Positions 1 to 7,316 of a DNA stretch of 22,077 nucleotides are shown here, piece after piece. Under the pieces are notes generated by a model. That model searched no databases. It saw only the letters and a program-made list of their open reading frames with translations, and was not told the origin of the DNA. Source of the stretch: a virus; the IMG/VR virus record IMGVR_UViG_3300047557_002807, positions 1 through 22,077 of that record. One strand, given 5' to 3'. Position 1 is the stretch's first letter, and each line of letters opens with the position of its first letter. Both the position numbers and the translations under genes were made by a program.

Positions 1-2
1 GC

Positions 3-545
3 ATCGTTAGCGGCATTAATCAAATGAAAGAAGGGGGCACGTCGAATGTACTAGGTGGCATTGGCAGTATCCTGCTGAGCGTTGGTGGTGCCATTGGTGG
101 ATTTGGCAAGTTATTTGGCGTAAAAGGATTTGCAACTGGCGGCATTGCAACTGGTAGCTTCTCTCCATTGCCCTTCAAGGCATTTGCAACTGGAGGAACT
201 GTGGCCGGTCCTACTCTTGGCCTCGTAGGCGAAGGACGTTTCAATGAAGCCATTGTTCCGCTTCCCGATGGCAAGAGCATTCCAGTGCAAATGCGTGGCA
301 ACGTGCCAAACTCTCGCGAAATCATGAGTGGCGGTAGTCAATCTCAGGCAGTTTCGCCAGTTCTCAATATGAAATTTGAGACCACAAGCATCAATGGAGT
401 AGAATACGTTAGTCGTGAACAGTTGGAACAGGCAATGATGGAAACTCGTCGCCTGGCTGTAAAAGAAGGTTCTGCTCGTGGAGCCAGCCTTGCCATTGAT
501 AAATTGCAACAAAGCCCCTCTACTCGCCGCAGGATTGGCATTTAA
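3..545 (+). CDS. Tail tape-measure protein, C-terminal end (partial, 5' end outside window)
   Basis: The reading frame is open from the first base, so this is the end of a longer gene; the first visible ATG at 24 is internal. The visible ~180 residues begin with a Gly-rich hydrophobic stretch (GGIGSILLSVGGAIGGFG), then two FATGG motifs, then GPTLGLVGEG, NEAIVPLPDG and KSIPVQM. This string of motifs is typical of the C-terminal end of siphophage tape-measure proteins, which set tail length and are ejected through the tube into the host envelope. The last ~60 residues are Arg/Gln-rich. The gene stops 2 bp before a minor tail gene, matching the usual H-M-L-K-J order of lambda-like tails. The family call is confident; the true length cannot be seen. 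Confidence 0.85.
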   Translation: MVSGINQMKEGGTSNVLGGIGSILLSVGGAIGGFGKLFGVKGFATGGIATGSFSPLPFKAFATGGTVAGPTLGLVGEGRFNEAIVPLPDGKSIPVQMRGNVPNSREIMSGGSQSQAVSPVLNMKFETTSINGVEYVSREQLEQAMMETRRLAVKEGSARGASLAIDKLQQSPSTRRRIGI

Positions 546-547
546 TT

Positions 548-952
548 ATGGCTGTCTTTCCTAGTCGTGATTCTGCGGGAGATGTAATCTATCCAACATC
601 TCGCACGATAAGCCCTGGTCAGTATCCAGTAAAAATCTATAGAAGTCTTTCCGGGAAAACTATTAGAAGGAGCTATGGTAGTAGGCCAAGTAGCTTTGTT
701 TTGGAACTTACTTTCCAAAATGTAAACAATAATGTTGTTCAGGCAATTGTCGAACATTATCAAGGACAATATGGCAGTACTGTTGGCTTTAGCATTCCAT
801 CAACTTTGTTAATTGGCTTAAATAACACGCTTCAAGGTTACTTGCGTAACCCTTCTAGCACGGACTGGTACTATAGTAATCCACCAAATATTGAAGCCGT
901 ACTGGGAGGATATAGCAATGTGTCAATTTCTTTGATTGCCGAATTGACATGA
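548..952 (+). CDS. Minor tail protein (lambda gpM-like position)
   Basis: A 134-aa protein with no signal peptide or membrane segment. It has the beta-rich, polar look of small tail-tip proteins: an N-terminal PSRDSAG and RSYGSRPSSF region, then alternating strands ending in GGYSNVSISLIAEL. The phrase around residues 38-50 (IRRSYG...FVLELTFQN) resembles the RxGDGxxQ...W.L.F layout of gpM-type minor tail proteins, but only loosely. The call rests mostly on position, directly after the tape measure and directly before a gpL-like gene. Its stop overlaps the next start by 4 bp (ATGA), so the two are probably translationally coupled. It may equally belong to another small tail family. Confidence 0.6.
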   Translation: MAVFPSRDSAGDVIYPTSRTISPGQYPVKIYRSLSGKTIRRSYGSRPSSFVLELTFQNVNNNVVQAIVEHYQGQYGSTVGFSIPSTLLIGLNNTLQGYLRNPSSTDWYYSNPPNIEAVLGGYSNVSISLIAELT

Positions 953-1497
953 CCATTCGCATTGTCCAATACCTAGAGCTTACAGCGTTTGCCCCAACTC
1001 CAAGCCTTGCAATAGCCGAGGCTAATCAGAGCACAAAAGACTCTATCACCTTTGGAGGTAATGCCACTTTTATCCATCGTTATCAAAATTATTTTGTCAA
1101 CCAGTCTGTTAGATGGCCTGCTGAAAATGGAAACAGATATGATTTTATGCCATTTAGTACAACTGGAACAACTGCTAATTTAAATGGTGACAATGGACTT
1201 ATGAGTATTACATTTCCTAATGTGCCAGTGGCAATTCGACTTGTAGAGCAAGGCAATGGAAATAGATTAAGCAGGCTTTCCCTAACAACAGTATGGCTCA
1301 ACGAAGAACTACTTCCACTTAATAGAGAGCCAATTCCAGAATATTACATTGGCATTGGAGCAAGTTTTAGTGAGACAACTATTGAACTTCGATTTAGAAG
1401 TGCTATGGATAGTGTTGGCAGTCAGTTCCCCGGAAGAAAATTGACAAAAGCTCTTGTAGGATTATTGCCATTGAATGCTGATTTGTTCCTGCAGTGA
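949..1497 (+). CDS. Minor tail protein (gpL / DUF1833-like)
   Basis: A 182-aa protein opening with a short ELTAFAPTP strand region and ending with the pattern SVGSQFPGRKLTKALVGLLPL. That ending resembles the C-terminal end of gpL/DUF1833-type minor tail proteins, which sit at the distal end of the tail next to the tip protein. The middle (GLMSITFPNVPVAIRLVEQ) fits the same family layout, where a short strand is followed by a helix and another strand. It overlaps the upstream gene by ATGA and the downstream gene by GTGA, consistent with a tightly coupled tail-tip operon. No catalytic motif is seen, so the role is structural by inference. Confidence 0.62.
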   Translation: MTIRIVQYLELTAFAPTPSLAIAEANQSTKDSITFGGNATFIHRYQNYFVNQSVRWPAENGNRYDFMPFSTTGTTANLNGDNGLMSITFPNVPVAIRLVEQGNGNRLSRLSLTTVWLNEELLPLNREPIPEYYIGIGASFSETTIELRFRSAMDSVGSQFPGRKLTKALVGLLPLNADLFLQ

Positions 1498-1886
1498 TTA
1501 ACTACAACGACTTGATTGGCTTGAAACATCGTTATGCAGCATCGCCAGAAGACGGAGAGGGTTATACAGACTGCTTGTTGCTATGCATGGAAGTGCGACG
1601 TAGGCTTGGGCTGAAACATCTTCGCGCTTCGTTTCAATGGGTGTACGAAGATTATACGGAAGAGGAGTTGACCATTCGAAAGATTTTGCGCTGGCTGTTG
1701 ACTTATGGACAAGCTATTAGCGAGCCAAAGCCCGGCGCTATTTTTTATTTACCAGGAGCTAATTCCTTACTTGCCATGGCGGTTGTTGCTGATGATGAAA
1801 ACTGCTTGTTTTTAGGGCAGAGTAAGATGGTAGTTGCAGCGCCATTAAACATGGTGCATCCTAAGAAATTTTTCTGGGCAGACTGA
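1494..1886 (+). CDS. NlpC/P60-like tail-tip protein (gpK-like), probably lacking the catalytic His
   Basis: A 130-aa protein starting at GTG, overlapping the upstream stop (GTGA). Residues 23-40 (GYTDCLLLCMEVRRRLGL) match the start of NlpC/P60 peptidase domains, with Cys27 in the nucleophile position after Asp26. In active members a PGD turn is followed by a His-x-G-I-V strand; here the corresponding stretch reads PKPGAIFY...LLAMAVVADDE, with Ala94 where the His should be. The fold seems kept, but hydrolase activity is doubtful. Lambda gpK and relatives occupy exactly this position between gpL and gpJ and may cut peptidoglycan during DNA entry. The stop shares one base with the ATG of the J-like gene. 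Confidence 0.62.
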   Translation: MINYNDLIGLKHRYAASPEDGEGYTDCLLLCMEVRRRLGLKHLRASFQWVYEDYTEEELTIRKILRWLLTYGQAISEPKPGAIFYLPGANSLLAMAVVADDENCLFLGQSKMVVAAPLNMVHPKKFFWAD

Positions 1887-4800
1887 TGAGCAAAGATTGT
1901 CGTAAGTTGCTTCCGTATGAGCACGACCTAATTGAGGCTCTTGGCGTAACGAAGGAAGAATACTTTGAATTTTTAGACGTTAGACATGAGTATACAGACA
2001 TCAAGGCTGGCACTGTTTTAGATGCAAGAAATTGGCCAGTTGTCGCCATTGTTCTTACAGTCGTTGGCGTAATATTTCAAGTGGTGGCGGCACTGATTGC
2101 TCCCAAGCCACAGAATCCAGCGATAGCACGAAGTGGTGGAGGAGGAGTTCGTCAGACCAGAGACGACGTATTTGCACCACGAGGCAATTTCAATTCGCTA
2201 CAGCAAGTGGCGGAATACGGCGATATCGTCAATCTTGTTTATACAAATCAAGCTGCTAATCGCAATGGAGGAGTAAGGGTTGCCACTTCTCTTGTCTGGT
2301 CTGCATTGCGCAGTTACGGAAGTAGTCAGTTTATTCAGATGATGGCGATTATTGGTGCTGGAAAAATTGGGCGAATAGATCCAAGGCTTACTGCATTTGG
2401 ACAAACGCCAATGCGTGATTTAATCACTCAAAATTACTGGGTTTATTTCAACGATTACTCAACTGGTTTTCTTAAGAATTCAGACCTACTCCCTGATCCA
2501 TACGGAATTCCTCAGGAGAACGATCCAACTCTCATCGGAAATGGTAACGCCAATCCTTATCAAGTGCCGATTGGCGAGAGAAGTACAGCTCGCAGTCCTG
2601 GCTTTAGCCAATCTTTTTCCTTGTCCGCATCTAAAAGTTTTGGCGTTTATTCGCCTGTCGCCATTAATGTCAATGTAACTCTTAGGAATGAAGATGGCGA
2701 CCCGCAGGCTGTCTTGAATGGGGTTACTGTTAGTATTAACAATAATGCTGGATGGCCTCAAAGACTTGCTTCGATTGGATTAGGTACTATTCTTGTCGTC
2801 AATATTGCAAAGACTTCTTCGTCATCTAACTTAGAAATAGAAGCGTCTGAATATAGGCAGCAAATTGTCAATATCTTTGACAATGCAAGCAGTTTTAAAC
2901 TTGGATCTGCTGTATTTAGCGTGATAGATATTTCTTTTACGGACCTAAGCAGCAATGCCGCGATAATAACTCTTCGATGTGTTGACAGAGGAAATCTTCC
3001 GTCAGTTGATTACAATGACACTTCTGTTGATGATGTAAGTAGTATTACTGCTGCGGGTGAGCTTGCAAAACAAAGTAATCTTACAATAAGAAATTTGCAG
3101 TCCACGATAGATCGAATAGTTTCAGAAGACGAAACAGGCGATACCATTTCTGAGATTCTTACGAAAAATGCAATAGAAAGAATCATTCAGACCTCAAGAC
3201 CTGCTACTAACCAAGAAAAGACTGAATACCTTTGGAACGAATCGCGAAGAAATTTTGGCGCATTAGAAGATTATTTCTGGCAAGGCATGGAGTTGCGCAA
3301 ACGAATTACAGTAAGACAGCAAAGAAGGAGACTTACAACGGAAGAGCGCCAGTTTGTTCGCGCTTATTTAGATGCTCAGGCGGCATTAAGCAATATCTCT
3401 GTCGAAGGACTTGACCTGTTTCGCCTTAAGGCACTTGTTCGAATTGAAAAGGCAAAATATGAAACAATTACACCATGCAATATTGTAGATATTGCCATTA
3501 AATCAAATATTTATAGGCGAATTTCTGGACGACAAGAAACCTATGGAAAAGAGAGGCGCGGTGGATTTCCGTCCTCTGATAATGGATTGAAACTTCGATC
3601 TGCTTTTTTCTTGTTTAAATACAAAAAAGCTTCCGATTCTTCTTATAAATATGCTCCAGGAATTTTTGTTATTCGCAGGGCTTCTGAGCAGGATAATTTT
3701 AATTACCTTCGATTCAATAGCGGATTAACTGGCGAAGATAACGCAACTCATTGGTCATTTGAACTTGAGCCATTACATGACTTTGTTGCAGAGCTAAGGA
3801 AACATCCTGTTTTATCTTCTGCATCTGGCATTAATTATTTTTACATTGAAAATTCTGGGACGCCGGTAAGTCTTGATTTGGCGGGAGACGATGATGCTTC
3901 TTTGATTTTTACTGGAAAGACAGTTATTTCAAAAGACGGCGTTCCTCCATTGTCTTCTGGTCCAGGAAGCGCTAGAGAGTGGGAAGTATTTAGCTTAAAT
4001 GCCGATACTCAGTACCAATTGTCTCTTGATCGTGGGCCAGAAATGCAAATCACGGCGGTCACAGAACAAGTAGTAGTCCCGAATTTTTCAGCATTATTTC
4101 CAGATATTTACAAAGGTATTGCTCTCATTGGTTTAAACATGTATTCAGGCAAGAGTGTTCAAGACTTGCGCTCTTTAAGTGTTTTTGTGCAAAAAGGAAG
4201 ACCAGTTCGCATGCTTAGAACAAGCGGTCAGATTGGCACGTCACGATGGGGCGACGATGATTTTCCTTATTTACCAGGGAGTTCTGTAATTGGCGTCGAT
4301 CAAATGGTGTCCAATACAAGTTATATCATTGAATCACCCGGCGACACTAATTATTACAATTGTGGACTCCCCAGGAACTTACTTCCTCAAATTGGACAAG
4401 ATTTTATTGCGACTGGTCCTGGTTCTGGCACAGGCAGAGTAAGGGCTGCTGGCTATGCAAATACTGCTCCGGATATTTTTGTTGATACTGTCCTTGATCC
4501 GAATGATGGGATTGGCAAGTATGCCAGCATTCATTGCATGAACTTAAAAGAATTAGCTAAGGCAAAAAGATTTTGCGAGAGAAATAGTTTATTTATGGAT
4601 TGCGTTATAGCCGAAGCTCAACCGTGGAGGAGTTTTTGGTCTAGCGTTGGCGGCTTTAGCTTACTGGAATTAGCCCGGATTGGAGGGCAGGACTGCCTTG
4701 TTCCAGCTATTCCATATAATTTCATGACTGGAGAAATTTCGCGAAATATAAAAATTATAGCCCTGTTTAATCAAGGTAATATTTTTGAGGATTCTTATAA

Positions 4801-5542
4801 GGAGGAATTTATTGACTACGGAAGTAATACAGAGGACTTGATTGTTACTTGCATTTACAGAGAATTGGATTCCGATGGTGCCTTTACAAGAAATAGAAGC
4901 GTTGAAGTAAAACGCACTTATGTTAACGAGCAAAAGACTGTTCTTTTGAGTGAGAACGATGCGATTCGCGAAACAATTGATATGTCAGCTTATGTTACCA
5001 ATAGGAGTCAAGCGATTTTAGTTGGCAAAATGTTGTGCCAGTTAAGACATTATGTGCGTCGTGCCATTGAATTCAAAACGTTCCCAACGGACTCTCCGGT
5101 TTTCCCAGGCAGTTTTATTTACGTGGAAACTGGCCATAATGAATGGAACAATATTTTTACTGGAATCGTTCGTTCTAATGGCGTCCTAGATATGCCAATC
5201 AGGGAAACTGGAACATCAGCATTTATTCCAGATGGCGTATACAACGTGCTTACTTATAATCCAAACGATGGAGCGACAAGTACATTGTTCAGGGCTGGTG
5301 TCAATATTGTAGATAATAAGGTTACTGGAAATTCATTGCGTGCTGGTCATCTTTTTGTACTAGGAAAAGAAGTGAGGTCCAAAAGAGTGTTTAGAGTGAC
5401 TGAAGTGGAAATGGATGAAGAAGGAGAAGTGACAATTCGCGGAGTCGAGCATCCATGCGATTCCAATGGTTTATCTTTGGTAACAGAAGGACTCACCAGG
5501 GGATCAACTGGCGTATTTACCATTGATGGTGTCGCTAGTTAG
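1886..5542 (+). CDS. J-like tail tip / host-specificity protein
   Basis: At 1218 aa this is the largest tail-tip gene in the window. Its length and place after the gpK-like gene match lambda gpJ, the central tip protein that closes the tube and contacts the host receptor. Residues 51-72 form a clear hydrophobic helix (VVAIVLTVVGVIFQVV) followed by a Gly-rich hinge (SGGGGVR). This recalls the membrane segment of lambda gpI, so the gene may combine gpI-like and gpJ-like parts; that is inference. Residues 105-180 (QQVAEYGDIVNLVY; IQMMAIIGAGKIG) are the N-terminal region typical of such tip proteins, and the C-terminal third (from about residue 870) has the mixed strand/helix pattern of the tip baseplate core. 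No membrane segment is seen beyond the first. Start ATG overlaps the upstream TGA by one base. Confidence 0.8.
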   Translation: MSKDCRKLLPYEHDLIEALGVTKEEYFEFLDVRHEYTDIKAGTVLDARNWPVVAIVLTVVGVIFQVVAALIAPKPQNPAIARSGGGGVRQTRDDVFAPRGNFNSLQQVAEYGDIVNLVYTNQAANRNGGVRVATSLVWSALRSYGSSQFIQMMAIIGAGKIGRIDPRLTAFGQTPMRDLITQNYWVYFNDYSTGFLKNSDLLPDPYGIPQENDPTLIGNGNANPYQVPIGERSTARSPGFSQSFSLSASKSFGVYSPVAINVNVTLRNEDGDPQAVLNGVTVSINNNAGWPQRLASIGLGTILVVNIAKTSSSSNLEIEASEYRQQIVNIFDNASSFKLGSAVFSVIDISFTDLSSNAAIITLRCVDRGNLPSVDYNDTSVDDVSSITAAGELAKQSNLTIRNLQSTIDRIVSEDETGDTISEILTKNAIERIIQTSRPATNQEKTEYLWNESRRNFGALEDYFWQGMELRKRITVRQQRRRLTTEERQFVRAYLDAQAALSNISVEGLDLFRLKALVRIEKAKYETITPCNIVDIAIKSNIYRRISGRQETYGKERRGGFPSSDNGLKLRSAFFLFKYKKASDSSYKYAPGIFVIRRASEQDNFNYLRFNSGLTGEDNATHWSFELEPLHDFVAELRKHPVLSSASGINYFYIENSGTPVSLDLAGDDDASLIFTGKTVISKDGVPPLSSGPGSAREWEVFSLNADTQYQLSLDRGPEMQITAVTEQVVVPNFSALFPDIYKGIALIGLNMYSGKSVQDLRSLSVFVQKGRPVRMLRTSGQIGTSRWGDDDFPYLPGSSVIGVDQMVSNTSYIIESPGDTNYYNCGLPRNLLPQIGQDFIATGPGSGTGRVRAAGYANTAPDIFVDTVLDPNDGIGKYASIHCMNLKELAKAKRFCERNSLFMDCVIAEAQPWRSFWSSVGGFSLLELARIGGQDCLVPAIPYNFMTGEISRNIKIIALFNQGNIFEDSYKEEFIDYGSNTEDLIVTCIYRELDSDGAFTRNRSVEVKRTYVNEQKTVLLSENDAIRETIDMSAYVTNRSQAILVGKMLCQLRHYVRRAIEFKTFPTDSPVFPGSFIYVETGHNEWNNIFTGIVRSNGVLDMPIRETGTSAFIPDGVYNVLTYNPNDGATSTLFRAGVNIVDNKVTGNSLRAGHLFVLGKEVRSKRVFRVTEVEMDEEGEVTIRGVEHPCDSNGLSLVTEGLTRGSTGVFTIDGVAS

Positions 5543-5589
5543 AGGAAAGATAGATAAGCTAGTATTAACACATCTGATGAGATTTAGCC

Positions 5590-6375
5590 ATGCCAGCTTA
5601 CACGGGCAATGCGGGCACAATTTATATTGCGCCTTTTGCCGAAAACGGTGCTCTTGCGTTGAATTCAAATTTTGCTGTCAGTAACGCTGTTGTGTATGGC
5701 AGCACTATTAGTGCTGGTACACGAGTTGAGGCAGTTGCCGTCACCGGAAATGGCTCTGGTGCCAAAGGTCTTCTTTACGGAAACTATTCTGGAACCACTG
5801 GTTGGTCTGGAAATATTGCAGCCAGCAGCTCTGTTCGTAGTGGCAATATCAGGATTACTGACGGCGGCGCCAATTATACTGCTGGTGACACTATTTATTG
5901 GCGCATCTTGTCAAACAGCCGGAAAATTACCAATGATGTAACTGTTTCTAGTGCAATTACTGCTGGCATTGATAACGAAACTGATTTGCGAGTAGCCGCG
6001 CAAAAAATTGCGAGAGTTAGAAGTTGGTCTTTTAGTATTGCAAATGATGTTGTGGAACGAACCACTTTGGGCGACTCGTCTCGCACATACATCGCCACTC
6101 CTGGCACTGCCACTGGATCTGCGTCGCTTCTTTATTACAGGGATGACAATGAATCTGACAGCTTAAATTTAGACATTCCTGAGCTAAGAAACATCCTCTT
6201 CACTTCTAGCGCTCGACGAGTTTTGATGAGCCTTGGTATTACCAGCAGTGCCTCAGATGATTTTGTATTCCGTGCATTTATTACTGGGGCATCTGTTAGC
6301 GCAAATTATGGAGAAGTGGTAGCAGTGGATGTTAATTTTCAGATGGATGGTCCTCTTATTTCTTCTCCCACTTGA
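5590..6375 (+). CDS. Tail-tube-like structural protein 1
   Basis: A 261-aa protein of low-complexity, Gly/Ser/Thr-rich character in its first half. Residues 141-180 (RSWSFSIANDVVERTTLGD, then GTATGSASLLYY) and the C-terminal stretch (SVSANYGEVVAVDVNFQMDG) have the pattern of phage major tail-tube proteins: a strand W-x-[FI]-S, a TTLGD turn, a GSxS strand, then a final 'sVdFqmdG' strand. The first ~130 residues may be an inserted decoration domain. It lies 47 bp after the J-like gene. Only a weak purine-rich element (gatgaga) sits upstream of the ATG. The main tail-tube gene would normally lie upstream of the tape measure, so this may be an additional tube-fold protein of the tip or fibre base. 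Confidence 0.55.
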   Translation: MPAYTGNAGTIYIAPFAENGALALNSNFAVSNAVVYGSTISAGTRVEAVAVTGNGSGAKGLLYGNYSGTTGWSGNIAASSSVRSGNIRITDGGANYTAGDTIYWRILSNSRKITNDVTVSSAITAGIDNETDLRVAAQKIARVRSWSFSIANDVVERTTLGDSSRTYIATPGTATGSASLLYYRDDNESDSLNLDIPELRNILFTSSARRVLMSLGITSSASDDFVFRAFITGASVSANYGEVVAVDVNFQMDGPLISSPT

Positions 6376-6381
6376 TTATCA

Positions 6382-7314
6382 ATGACTGTATTTGCTGGTC
6401 ATTACGGAGCGATAGAATTGCAGCGCATTGGATCTGGCAATGCGCTCAATTTATTAATTTCACCAGAAAATATAGACACTGGAAGAAAGAGAATCGCCTT
6501 TTCTACGCCAGAAGGCAAAGACATAGAATTTGGCCTTATTACAACTGGAGATCGCTTGCGTATTACAACGAGCGATGCGAGAGGTCTGCCACTGCGTTTG
6601 TATACAAATGCCGCGAATACTTCGTACATAGACAATCCAAGTGGAGGAGTACTTCCACTGGAATTTTTTGCCAATGTAGATGCGATGGGGCAGATACGAA
6701 TGTATCGCACATTTAAGGATGCAATGGCAAATTCTGGTGCTAGTTACCTTGCTATTCCCTTGGCTCAAAGCAGCAGTGCAGCACCGTGGAGTATAAAAGT
6801 AACGCAAATAACTGGAGACTACAATTTTCTTGGTGCAGTCGAAGGATTTACCATTAACACCGAAAGAAACTCTGTTGACACTACTGCACTAGGTGATCAG
6901 TACCAGAATTTTCAAGCGGCCCAGATCAATGGATCTGGCAGTGTTGATTGTAAATTTGATTTTAAAAATATTAATGCAGAGGAAATGCCAATTGCCCTCT
7001 GCCAATTAATACAAAAAATTGAAATTGGAAGTCTTTTTAAGGGAAAGTTTTATTTACTAGAGCCCGGTTCTCCGCAGCCTGCTGGATATACAGTCTCCGA
7101 AGGAGTATATTACGAACTTAATGGAATTATGACAAAAGCTGGCGTTGAAGTGAGAGCTGATCAAATTGTTGAATGTAGTTTTGATTTTGTAGTCAATGGT
7201 GAATTTAAGCTTAGAGCTGGAGCTGGAGCTACCGATCTCGTCACTGAAGACAATGTTAGCATTGGAAAAGAAAGCACTTTAGATCAACTGGGCGTCTTGC
7301 AGGAGAGCAACTAA
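6382..7314 (+). CDS. Tail-tube-like structural protein 2 (paralogue of the preceding gene)
   Basis: A 310-aa protein. Residues 150-195 (VEGFTINTERNSVDTTALGD, then NGSGSVDCKFDF) line up with the TTLGD/GSASLLYY segment of the gene before it. The C-terminal part (ADQIVECSFDFVVNGEFKL) lines up with that gene's final SVSANYG...FQMDG strand. The shared pattern, the adjacent position and the 6-bp spacing suggest a diverged gene duplication. N-terminal residues 1-130 (beginning HYGAIELQRIGSGNALNL) have no counterpart in the partner, so the N-terminal domains differ. No enzyme motif or membrane segment is seen. Role as a structural virion protein is inferred from context. The end of the gene carries the Shine-Dalgarno (aggagagc) of the fibre gene that follows. 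Confidence 0.52.
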   Translation: MTVFAGHYGAIELQRIGSGNALNLLISPENIDTGRKRIAFSTPEGKDIEFGLITTGDRLRITTSDARGLPLRLYTNAANTSYIDNPSGGVLPLEFFANVDAMGQIRMYRTFKDAMANSGASYLAIPLAQSSSAAPWSIKVTQITGDYNFLGAVEGFTINTERNSVDTTALGDQYQNFQAAQINGSGSVDCKFDFKNINAEEMPIALCQLIQKIEIGSLFKGKFYLLEPGSPQPAGYTVSEGVYYELNGIMTKAGVEVRADQIVECSFDFVVNGEFKLRAGAGATDLVTEDNVSIGKESTLDQLGVLQESN

Positions 7315-7316
7315 CG

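Noticed and set aside
5543-5589. A terminator after the J-like gene
   Set aside because: Only a ctag...ctag pairing is visible, too weak and without a T-run.
6372-6716. A 114-codon frame overlapping the start of the second tail-tube-like gene
   Set aside because: It shifts frame within a clear structural gene and yields a Cys/Arg/Trp-rich product of unnatural composition.
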